Source: Pleurodeles waltl (Eukaryota; Chordata; Amphibia; Caudata; Salamandridae). From it: a DNA stretch of 64,000 nucleotides. Below, piece after piece: positions 55,824-64,000 of the stretch. The notes under the pieces are model-generated. The model did no database searches, had not been told where the DNA came from, and saw only the letters and a program-made list of their open reading frames with translations. The translations under genes and the position numbers were made by a program. The DNA is taken from contig NC_090443.1 in assembly GCF_031143425.1 (NCBI RefSeq), forward strand, positions 1,054,857,554 to 1,054,921,553, in the 5' to 3' direction. Numbering within the stretch: position 1 is the stretch's first letter; every line of letters starts with the position of its first letter.

Positions 55824-58800
55824 CTAACCTTTCCCAAGAGAGTCTTCATTTTCTAAGTGGAAGAACCTGGAAAGGCCATCTGCATTGGCATGGGCAGTCC
55901 CAGGTCTGTGTTCCACTATAAAGGCCATTCCCTGTAGGGAGATGGACCACCTCAACAGTTTTGGATTTTCACCTTTCATTTGCATCAGCCATTTGAGAGG
56001 TCTGTGGTCAGTTTGAACTAGGAAGTGAGTCCCAAAGAGGTATGGTCTCAGCTTCTTCAGGGACCAAACCACAGCAAAGGCCTCCCTCTCAATGGCACTC
56101 CAACGCTGCTCCCTGGGGAGTAACCTCCTGCTAATGAAAGCAACAGGCTGGTCAAGGCCATCATCATTTGTTTGGGACAAAACTGCCCCTATCCCATGTT
56201 CAGAGGCATCTGTCTGCACAATGAACTGCTTAGAATAATCTGGAGCTTTTAGAACTGGTGCTGAGCACATTGCTTGTTTCAGGGTGTCAAAGGCCTGTTG
56301 GCATTCTACAGTCCAGTTCACTTTCTTGGGCATTTTCTTGGATGTGAGTTCAGTGAGGGCTGTCACAATGGATCCATATCCCTTCACAAACCTCCTGTAA
56401 TACCCAGTCAAGCCAAGGAATGCCCTGACTTGAGTCTGGGTTTTTGGAGCTACCCAGTCCAGAATAGTCTGGATCTTGGGTTGGAGTGGCTGAACTTGGC
56501 CTCCACCTACAAGGTGGCCCAAGTAAACCACAGTTCCCTGCCCTATCTGGCATTTGGATGCCTTGATAGAGAGGCCTGCAGATTGCAGAGCCTTCAAAAC
56601 CTTCTTCAGGTGGACCAGGTGATCCTGCCAGGTGGAGCTAAAGACAGCAATATCATCAAGATAAGCTGTGCTAAAGGACTCCAAACCAGCAAGGACTTGA
56701 TTCACCAACCTTTGGAAGGTGGCAGGGGCATTCTTTAAACCAAAGGGCATAACAGTAAACTGATAATGCCCATCAGGTGTGGAGAATGCTGTTTTCTCTT
56801 TTGCTCCAGGTGCCATTTTTATTTGCCAGTACCCTGCTGTCAAGTCAAAGGTACTTAAGAATTTGGCAGCACCTAATTTGTCTATGAGCTCATCAGCTCT
56901 AGGAATTGGATGGGCGTCTGTCTTGGTGACAGAGTTGAGCCCTCTGTAGTCCACACAAAACCTCATCTCTTTCTTTCCATCTTTGGTGTGAGGTTTGGGG
57001 ACTAAGACCACTGGGCTAGCCCAGGGGCTGTCAGAGCGCTCAATTACTCCCAATTCCAGCATCTTGTGGACTTCCACCTTGATGCTTTCCTTAACATGGT
57101 CAGACTGTCTAAAAATTTTGTTTTTGACAGGCATGCTGTCTCCTGTGTCCACATCATGGGTACACAGGTGTGTCTGACCAGGGGTTAGGGAGAAGAGTTC
57201 AGGAAACTGTTGTAGGACTCTCCTACAATCAGCTTGCTGTTGGCCAGAGAGGGTGTCTGAGTAGATCACTCCATCTACTGAGCCATCTTTTGGGTCTGAT
57301 GACAGAAGATCAGGGAGAGGTTCACTCTCTGCCTCCTGATCCTCATCTGTTACCATCAACAGATTTACATCAGCCCTGTCATGGAAGAGCTTAAGGCGGT
57401 TCACATGGATCACCCTCTTGGGGCTCCTGCTTGTGCCCAGGTCCACCAGGTAGGTGACCTGACTCTTCCTTTCTAGCACTGGGTAAGGGCCACTCCATTT
57501 GTCCTGAAGTGCCCTGGGAGCCACAGGCTCCAGAACCCAGACTTTCTGCCCTGGTTGGAACTCAACCATTGCAGCCTTTTGGTCATACCAAAACTTCTGG
57601 AGCTGTTGGCTGGCCTCAAGGTTTTTGCTTGCCTTTTCCATGTACTCTGCCATTCTAGAGCGAAGGCCAAGTACATAGTCCACTATGTCCTGTTTAGGCT
57701 CATGAAGAGGTCTCTCCCACCCTTCTTTAACAAGAGCAAGTGGTCCCCTTACAGGGTGACCAAACAGAAGTTCAAAGGGTGAGAATCCTACTCCCTTCTG
57801 TGGCACCTCTCTGTAAGCGAAAAGCAGACATGGCAAGAGGACATCCCATCTCCTTTTGAGCTTGTCTGGGAGCCCCATGATCATGCCTTTTAATGTCTTG
57901 TTGAATCTCTCAACTAAGCCATTAGTTTGGGGATGGTATGGTGTAGTGAATTTGTAAGTCACCCCACACTCATTCCACATGTGTTTTAGGTATGCTGACA
58001 TGAAGTTGGTACCTCTGTCAGACACCACCTCCTTAGGGAAACCCACTCTGGTAAAGATACCAATGAGGGCCTTGGCTACTGCAGGGGCAGTAGTTGACCT
58101 AAGGGGAATAGCTTCAGGATACCTAGTAGCATGATCCACTACTACTAGGATATACATATTTCCTGAGGCTGTGGGAGGTTCTAGTGGACCAACTATGTCC
58201 ACACCCACTCTTTCAAAGGGGACCCCCACCACTGGAAGTGGAATGAGGGGGGCCTTTGGATGCCCACCTGTCTTACCACTGGCTTGACAGGTGGGGCAGG
58301 AGAGGCAAAACTCCTTAACCTTGTGGGACATATTGGGCCAGTAGAAGTGGTTGACTAACCTCTCCCACGTCTTGGTTTGTCCCAAATGCCCAGCAAGGGG
58401 AATATCATGGGCTAAGGTCAGAATAAACTCTCTGAACGACTGAGGCACTACCACTCTCCTAGTGGCACCAGGTTTGGGGTCTCTGGCCTCAGTGTACAGG
58501 AGTCCATCTTCCCAATAGACCCTATGTGTTCCATTTTTCTTGCCCTTGGACTCTTCAGCAGCTTGCTGCCTAAGGCCTTCAAGAGAGGGACAGGTTTCTT
58601 GTCCCTTACACAGCTCCTCCCTTGAGGGTCCCCCTGGGCCTAAGAGCTCAACCTGATAAGGTTCAAGCTCCAAAGGCTCAGTTCCCTCAGAAGGCAGAAC
58701 TTCTTCCTGAGAAGAGAGGTTCTCTTTTTCTGACTGTGTTGCAGTTGGTTTCCCAACTGACTTTCCTTTTCTCTTGGTAGGCTGGGCCTTTCTTCCAGAC

Positions 58801-59522
58801 TCCAGCTCTACTTTTTCACCCTGTGCCTTGCACTGTGCTCTTGTTTTTACACACACCAGTTCAGGGATACCCAGCATGGCTGCATGGGTTTTTAGTTCTA
58901 CCTCAGCCCATGCTGAGGACTCCAGGTCATTTCCAAGCAGACAGTCTACTGGGATGTTTGAGGAGACCACCACCTGTTTCAGGCCATTGACCCCTCCCCA
59001 TCCTAAAGTTACCATTGCCATGGGATGTGCTTTAGTCTGATTGTCAGCGTTGGTGACTGTATAGGTTTTTCCAGTCAGGTATTGGCCAGGGGAAACCAGT
59101 TTCTCTGTCACCATGGTGACACTGGCACCTGTATCCCTCAGGCCCTCTACACTTGTCCCATTAATAAAGAGCTGCTGCCTGTATTTTTGCATGTTAGGCG
59201 GCCAGGCAGCTAGTGTGGCTAAATCCACCCCACCCTCAGAGACTAGAGTAGCTTCAGTGTGGACCCTGATTTGCTCTGGGCACACTGTTGATCCCACTTG
59301 GAGACTAGCCATTCCAGTGTTACCTGGATTGGAGTTTGGAGTGGAACTTTTCTTGGGACAGGCCTTGTCTCCAGTTTGGTGTCCAGACTGACTACAGTTT
59401 CGACACCAGGCCTTTTTGGGATCAAAGTTTTTACCCTTGTACCCAGGATTGTTTTGTGAAGAGGCTCTGGGCCCACCCTCCTGTGCAGGTTTTTGGGGGC
59501 CTGTAGAAGACTCTTTACTATT
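55824..59522 (-). CDS. Gmr1-like nucleocapsid knuckle and pol (PR-INT-RT-RH)
   Basis: Continuation of gag after its stop, in the same frame; the first ATG is at 59312, giving 1,162 residues. The CCHC knuckle CRNCSQSGHQTGDKAC (about 59410-59360) precedes that ATG. Residues from Met59312: protease DTGAS at 60-64; integrase zinc site H302, H309, C339, C342; integrase core D372, D432 and E468 (35 residues between the last two); GPY module WSGPYPV at about 606-612; reverse transcriptase FDLTAGYWQ at 822-830 and YLDD at 884-887; RNase H TDAS at 1034-1037, TDH at 1101-1103 and NADGLSR at 1143-1149. All catalytic residues are present. No chromodomain or envelope. Expression past the upstream stop would need readthrough or an internal start. 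Confidence 0.93.
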   Translation of the reverse strand, partial: NSKESSTGPQKPAQEGGPRASSQNNPGYKGKNFDPKKAWCRNCSQSGHQTGDKACPKKSSTPNSNPGNTGMASLQVGSTVCPEQIRVHTEATLVSEGGVDLATLAAWPPNMQKYRQQLFINGTSVEGLRDTGASVTMVTEKLVSPGQYLTGKTYTVTNADNQTKAHPMAMVTLGWGGVNGLKQVVVSSNIPVDCLLGNDLESSAWAEVELKTHAAMLGIPELVCVKTRAQCKAQGEKVELESGRKAQPTKRKGKSVGKPTATQSEKENLSSQEEVLPSEGTEPLELEPYQVELLGPGGPSREELCKGQETCPSLEGLRQQAAEESKGKKNGTHRVYWEDGLLYTEARDPKPGATRRVVVPQSFREFILTLAHDIPLAGHLGQTKTWERLVNHFYWPNMSHKVKEFCLSCPTCQASGKTGGHPKAPLIPLPVVGVPFERVGVDIVGPLEPPTASGNMYILVVVDHATRYPEAIPLRSTTAPAVAKALIGIFTRVGFPKEVVSDRGTNFMSAYLKHMWNECGVTYKFTTPYHPQTNGLVERFNKTLKGMIMGLPDKLKRRWDVLLPCLLFAYREVPQKGVGFSPFELLFGHPVRGPLALVKEGWERPLHEPKQDIVDYVLGLRSRMAEYMEKASKNLEASQQLQKFWYDQKAAMVEFQPGQKVWVLEPVAPRALQDKWSGPYPVLERKSQVTYLVDLGTSRSPKRVIHVNRLKLFHDRADVNLLMVTDEDQEAESEPLPDLLSSDPKDGSVDGVIYSDTLSGQQQADCRRVLQQFPELFSLTPGQTHLCTHDVDTGDSMPVKNKIFRQSDHVKESIKVEVHKMLELGVIERSDSPWASPVVLVPKPHTKDGKKEMRFCVDYRGLNSVTKTDAHPIPRADELIDKLGAAKFLSTFDLTAGYWQIKMAPGAKEKTAFSTPDGHYQFTVMPFGLKNAPATFQRLVNQVLAGLESFSTAYLDDIAVFSSTWQDHLVHLKKVLKALQSAGLSIKASKCQIGQGTVVYLGHLVGGGQVQPLQPKIQTILDWVAPKTQTQVRAFLGLTGYYRRFVKGYGSIVTALTELTSKKMPKKVNWTVECQQAFDTLKQAMCSAPVLKAPDYSKQFIVQTDASEHGIGAVLSQTNDDGLDQPVAFISRRLLPREQRWSAIEREAFAVVWSLKKLRPYLFGTHFLVQTDHRPLKWLMQMKGENPKLLRWSISLQGMAFIVEHRPGTAHANADGLSRFFHLENEDSLGKG

Positions 59523-60605
59523 TTAATTTTTGGCTGTCTCACCACCTTTCCCCTGGGGAGGTTTTGTGACCCCTTTCTTTTGGTCACCCCCTGTGGAAGT
59601 TTTGGACACCCTAGTCTTGACCCAATGGTCCGCCTTCTTTCCCAATTCTTGGGGAGAAATTGGGCCTAGGTCCACCAGATGCTGATGCAGTTTTTCATTG
59701 AAACAATTACTTAACAGGTGTTCTTTCACAAATAAATTGTACAGCCCATCATAATTACTTACACCACTGCCTTGAATCCAACCATCTAGTGTTTTTACTG
59801 AGTAGTCTACAAAGTCAACCCAGGTCTGGCTCGAGGATTTTTGAGCCCCCCTGAATCTAATCCTATACTCCTCAGTGGAGAATCCAAAGCCCTCAATCAG
59901 GGTACCCTTCATGAGGTCATAAGATTCTGCATCTTTTCCAGAGAGTGTGAGGAGTCTATCCCTACACTTTCCTGTGAACATTTCCCAAAGGAGAGCACCC
60001 CAGTGAGATCTGTTCACTTTTCTGGTTACACAAGCCCTCTCAAAAGCTGTGAACCATTTGGTGATGTCATCACCATCTTCATATTTAGTTACAATCCCTT
60101 TGGGGATTTTCAACATGTCAGGAGAATCTCTGACCCTAGTTATGTTGCTGCCACCATTGATGGGTCCTAGGCCCATCTCTTGTCTTTCCCTTTCTATGGC
60201 TAGGATCTGTCTTTCCAAAGCCAATCTTTTGGCCATCCTGGCTAACTGGATGTCCTCTTCACTGGAGTTATCCTCAGTGATTTCAGAGTTGTTGGTCCCT
60301 CCTGTGAGGGAACCAGCATCTCTGACTATTATTTGTGGAGTCAGGGCTTGAGAAGCCCTGTTCTCCCTAAGTAGGACTGGAGGGGGGGAATTTCCCTCCA
60401 AGTCACTATCTTCATCCTCTGTGTTGCCATCCTCAGAGGGGTTGGCTTTTTCAAACTCTGCCAAAAGCTCCTGGAGCTGTACTTTGGTAGGTTTGGAGCC
60501 CATTGCTATTTTCTTTAGTTTACAGAGTGACCTTAGCTCTCTCATCTGTAGATGGAGGTAAGGTGTGGTGTCGAGTTCCACCACATTCACATCTGTGCTA
60601 GACAT
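59523..60605 (-). CDS. Gmr1-like gag, ended by an in-frame TAA
   Basis: Capsid precursor of 360 residues. It starts at the ATG at 60605-60603, with PYLHLQMRELRSLCKLKKI near the N-terminus, an acidic Ser-rich linker, LARMAKRLALERQILAIERE, then the capsid-like part DDITKWFTAFERAC, SHWGALLWEMFTGKC and EEYRIRFRGAQKSS. The frame stops at TAA (59525-59523) just before the zinc knuckle, and the same frame continues openly beyond. The second copy at 21611-22954 has sense codons at the aligned place (AAT AAA GAG), which favours a mutation over a programmed stop. Confidence 0.92.
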   Translation of the reverse strand: MSSTDVNVVELDTTPYLHLQMRELRSLCKLKKIAMGSKPTKVQLQELLAEFEKANPSEDGNTEDEDSDLEGNSPPPVLLRENRASQALTPQIIVRDAGSLTGGTNNSEITEDNSSEEDIQLARMAKRLALERQILAIERERQEMGLGPINGGSNITRVRDSPDMLKIPKGIVTKYEDGDDITKWFTAFERACVTRKVNRSHWGALLWEMFTGKCRDRLLTLSGKDAESYDLMKGTLIEGFGFSTEEYRIRFRGAQKSSSQTWVDFVDYSVKTLDGWIQGSGVSNYDGLYNLFVKEHLLSNCFNEKLHQHLVDLGPISPQELGKKADHWVKTRVSKTSTGGDQKKGVTKPPQGKGGETAKN

Positions 60606-60850
60606 TATGCTTCTAAAAGTTGGAATACTTTTTAAGAATCTAAAACTAGTTCTAGGTTCTAATTCAAACTTTTAACAAACTTTTAAACTCTAAAAGAAAT
60701 GCTAACAGGGACTAACACAAGGCCCTAGCAGGACTTTAAAGAATTTAGAAAACTTTTCAAATTGCAAAAATCAATTTCTAATGACAATTTTGGAATTTGT
60801 CGTGTGATCAGGTATTGGCTGAGTAGTCCAGCAAATGCAAAGTCTTGTAC
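60606..60850 (-). other. Gmr1-like leader between primer site and gag
   Basis: AT-rich untranslated leader of about 245 bases; nothing further recognised. The plus-strand copy has a matching leader at 21361-21610. Confidence 0.6.
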
Positions 60851-60869
60851 CCCACCGCTGATCCACCAA
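60851..60869 (-). other. Gmr1-like primer-binding site
   Basis: On the minus strand it reads TTGGTGGATCAGCGGTGGG, directly after the LTR end. The plus-strand copy has the same site with one base changed. It does not match a tRNA 3' end that I can name. Confidence 0.7.
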
Positions 60870-63555
60870 TGTAGGAAGTTGGCTCTGTATGTGCTATTTC
60901 AAAGTAAGGAATAGCATGCACAGAGTCCAAGGGTTCCCCTTAGAGGTAAAATAGTGGTAAAAAGAGATAATACTAATGCTCTATTTTGTGGTAGTGTGGT
61001 CGAGCAGTAGGCTTATCCAAGGAGTAGTGTTAAGCATTTGTTGTACATACACATAGACAATAAATGAGGTACACACACTCAGAGACAAATCCAGCCAATA
61101 GGTTTTGTTATAGAAAAATATCTTTTCTTAGTTTATTTTAAGAACCACAGGTTCAAATTTAACATGTAATATCTTGTTTGAAAGATATTGCAGGTAAGTA
61201 CATTAGGAACTTTGAATCATTTCAATTGCATGTATACTTTTCAAGTTATTCACAAATAGCTATTTCAAAAGTGGACACTGCAATTTTCACAGTTCCTGGG
61301 GGAGGTAAGTTTTTGTTAGTTTTACCAGGTAAGTAAGACACTTACAGGGTTCAGTTCTTGGTCCAAGGTAGCCCACCGTTGGGGGTTCAGAGCAACCCCA
61401 AAGTTACCACACCAGCAGCTCAGGGCCGGTCAGGTACAGAGTTCAAAGTGGTGCCCAAAACGCATAGGCTTCAATGGAGAGAAGGGGGTGCCCCGGTTCC
61501 AGTCTGCCAGCAGGTAAGTACCCGCGTCTTCGGAGGGCAGACCAGGGGGGTTTTGTAGGGCACCGGGGGGGACACAAGCCCACACAGAAATTTCACCCTC
61601 AGCGGCGCGGGGGCGGCCGGGTGCAGTGTTAGAACAAGCGTCGGGTTCGCAATGGAAGTCAATGAGAGATCAAGGGATCTCTTCAGCGCTGCAGGCAGGC
61701 AAGGGGGGGCTTCCTCGGGGAAACCTCCACTTGGGCAAGGGAGAGGGACTCCTGGGGGTCACTTCTGCAGTGAAAGTCCGGTCCTTCAGGTCCTGGGGGC
61801 TGCGGGTGCAGGGTCTTTTCCAGGCGTCGGGACTTAGGTTTCAGAGAGTCGCGGTCAGGGGAAGCCTCGGGATTCCCTCTGCAGGCGGCGCTGTGGGGGC
61901 TCAGGGGGGGACAGGTTTTGGTACTCACAGTCGTAGAGTAGTCCGGGGGTCCTCCCTGAGGTGTTGGTTCTCCACCAGCCGAGTCGGGGTCGCCGGGTGC
62001 AGTGTTGCAAGTCTCACGCTTCTTGCGGGGAGATTGCAGGGTTGTTTAAAGCTGCTCCTTTGGATAAAGTTGCAGTCTTTTTGGAGCAGGTCCGCTGTCC
62101 TCGGGAGTTTCTTGTCGTCGTCGAAGCAGGGCAGTCCTCAGAGGAGTCAGAGGTCGCTGGTCCCTTTGGAAGGCGTCGCTGGAGCAGAGTTCTTTGGAAG
62201 GCAGGAGACAGGCCGGTGAGTTTCTGGAGCCAAGGCAGTTGTTGTCTTCTGGTCTTCCTCTGCAGGGGTTTTCAGCTAGGCAGTCCTTCTTCTTGTAGTT
62301 GCAGGAATCTAAATCTTTAGGTTCAGGGGAGCCCTTAAATACTAAATTTAAGGGCGTGTTTAGGTCTGGGGGGTTAGTAGCCAATGGCTACTAGCCCTGA
62401 GGGTGAGTACACCCTCTTTGTGCCTCCTCCCAAGGGGAGGGGGTCACATCCCTAATCCTATTGGGGGAATCCTCCATCTGCAAGATGGAGGATTTCTAAA
62501 AGTTAGAGTCACCTCAGCTCAGGACACCTTAGGGGCTGTCCTGACTGGCCAGTGACTCCTCCTTGTTATTCTCATTATTTTCTGCGGCCTTGCCGCCAAA
62601 AGTGGGGGCCGGGGCCGGAGGGGGCGGGCAACTCCACTAGCTGGAGTGTCCTGCAGTGCTGTGACAAAGGGGTGAGCCTTTGAGGCTCACCGCCAGGTGT
62701 TACAGCTCCTGCCTGGGGGAGGTGTTAGCATCTCCACCCAGTGCAGGCTTTGTTACTGGCCTCAGAGTGACAAAGGCACTCTCCCCATGGGGCCAGCAAC
62801 ATGTCTCTAGTGTGGCAGGCTGCTGGAACTAGTCAGCCTACACAGACAGTCGGTTAAGTTTCAGGGGGCACCTCTAAGGTGCCCTCTGGGGTGTATTTTG
62901 CAATAAAATGTACACTGGCATCAGTGTGCATTTATTGTGCTGAGAAGTTTGATACCAAACTTCCCAGTTTTCAGTGTAGCCATTATGGTGCTGTGGAGTT
63001 CGTGTTTGACAAACTCCCAGACCATATACTCTTATGGCTACCCTGCACTTACAATGTCTAAGGTTTTGTTTAGACACTGTAGGGGTACCATGCTCATGCA
63101 CTGGTACCCTCACCTATGGTATAGTGCACCCTGCCTTAGGGCTGTAAGGCCTGCTAGAGGGGTGACTGACCTATACTTGCATAGGCAGTGAGAGGCTGGC
63201 ATGGCACCCTGAGGGGAGTGCCATGTCGACTTACTCGTTTTGGTCTCACTAGCACACACATGCTGGCAAGCAGTGTGTCTGTGCTGAGTGAGAGGTCTCC
63301 AGGGTGGCATAAGACATGCTGCAGCCCTTAGAGACCTTCCTTGGCATCAGGGCCCTTGGTACTAGCAGTACCAGTTACAAGGGACTTATCTGGATGCCAG
63401 GGTCTGCCAATTGTGGATACAAAAGTACAGGTTAGGGAAAGAACACTGGTGCTGGGGCCTGGTTAGCAGGCCTCAGCACACTTTCAATTGTAAACATAGC
63501 ATCAGCAAAGGCAAAAAGTCAGGGGGCAACCATGCCAAGGAGGCATTTCCTTACA
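60870..63555 (-). repeat. 5' LTR of the Gmr1-like element (right side)
   Basis: 2,686 bases, near-identical to 53106-55794. Differences include TTAG deleted near 61278, one extra T near 61110, and single changes near 60966, 61185, 61375, 62043 and 62584. It should hold the promoter driving transcription leftwards; no core promoter motif is assigned. Confidence 0.95.
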
Positions 63556-63953
63556 ATGGGGAACCAGTGTAGGTTTCCCAGGTGGCCGGAGATGTGGCGG
63601 GGAGAGCTGCATACCCCCCTATAGTGAGTTTGGAGGAAGGGCAGGGATCTTGTGCACTTCAAAACTTTTCTTTGAAGTCTCTTCCATTTCAAAGGCACAA
63701 CTGGGTATAAGTACTGGACCCCTGACACCACCAACTCAGTACACGTCTGGACCTGTGACTACTCTGCCAGGAAGAACTGCTGTGCTGAAAGGACTGCTAC
63801 CATGCTGGACTGCTGTTTTGCTGAGCTGCCTTCCTCCTCCTGTTCCCCTGCCTGGGTGAGAAGGACTGGACCTGCTTCACTTGACCCCAGAGTGTCTCCA
63901 AGGGATTGCTGGCTTGCTTCCTGCTGCCTACTCTCAAGTACACAAAACACATA
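63556..63953. repeat. Resumed LINE end, then LTR-like repeat
   Basis: After the second ATGGG the interrupted sequence continues (GGAACCAGTGTAGGTTTCCC, then a region to about 63650). The remainder has the style of another gypsy LTR. No gene found. Confidence 0.4.
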
Positions 63954-64000
63954 GGGCCAGATGTATGAAGCATATTTGCAACCGGCAAAATGCTTTTTGG
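63954..64000. mobile_element. Start of a possible MITE at the window edge
   Basis: GGGCCAGATGTATGAAGC resembles the GGGCC-type ends of the other short elements here. Only the left end is in the window, so it cannot be confirmed. Confidence 0.3.

Larger units (their letters stand above)
53106..63555 (-). mobile_element. Near-intact Gmr1-like Ty3/gypsy retrotransposon, 10.45 kb
   Basis: Flanked by the 5-bp duplication ATGGG (53101-53105 and 63556-63560). LTRs are 53106-55794 and 60870-63555. Internal order on the minus strand: primer site, gag, zinc knuckle, protease, integrase, reverse transcriptase, RNase H, purine tract. Integrase upstream of reverse transcriptase is the hallmark of Gmr1-like elements, a deuterostome branch of Ty3/gypsy. 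The two LTRs differ at about 15 places by eye over 2.69 kb, so the insertion is recent. A single TAA (59525-59523) breaks an otherwise continuous frame of 1,594 codons. Confidence 0.95.

Noticed and set aside
55824..60605. Domesticated host gene from a retrotransposon
   Set aside because: It sits between matching LTRs with target duplications, so it is an element copy and not a captured gene.

Overview
This window is eukaryotic nuclear DNA from a large, transposon-rich vertebrate genome. A salamander, probably newt-like, fits best. This is an inference from the spliced vertebrate gene SELENOH, the many Harbinger elements and their short derivatives, a Gmr1-like Ty3/gypsy element, DIRS-like and L2-like remnants, and a foamy-like endogenous retrovirus. 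I see no bacterial operons, tRNA or rRNA genes, or CRISPR.

Layout. 1-2641: left-truncated Sushi/PEG10-type Ty3/gypsy element on the minus strand (gag and protease in one open frame, tRNA-Leu-like primer site, LTR). 2642-10568: unassigned DNA, LTR-type repeats and a small MITE. 10569-19300: a complete 8.7-kb Harbinger element with TAA target duplications. It carries a DDE transposase with an intact triad, flanked by two different intron-containing Myb/SANT-like genes, plus three minisatellite arrays. 20440-34627: a second, broken Gmr1-like element on the plus strand. Its gag holds a 78-bp MITE, and its middle is replaced by a decayed foamy-like provirus that itself holds a Harbinger-ended MITE built from about 14 consecutive hairpins. 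34628-36418: decayed DIRS-like fragment. 38264-39944: three hairpin-rich MITEs.

41265-46595: the one host gene recognised, selenoprotein H. It has a CpG-rich promoter region, three coding exons, an in-frame TGA (selenocysteine) inside a CxxU motif, and a 3'UTR exon with a form-2 SECIS hairpin and AATAAA. 46596-53100: intergenic DNA with a 32-bp minisatellite, an L2-like LINE fragment and an LTR-like repeat. 53106-63555: a nearly intact 10.45-kb Gmr1-like retrotransposon on the minus strand with 5-bp target duplications (ATGGG), near-identical 2.69-kb LTRs and integrase upstream of reverse transcriptase. One TAA codon interrupts its otherwise continuous gag-pol frame.

How the parts work together. 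The Harbinger element looks self-sufficient on paper: a transposase plus two candidate DNA-binding partners. Its terminal sequence recurs on the hairpin MITE inside the provirus, so it is a plausible source of transposase for that MITE. The nesting gives a relative order: Gmr1-like copy, then provirus, then Harbinger MITE.
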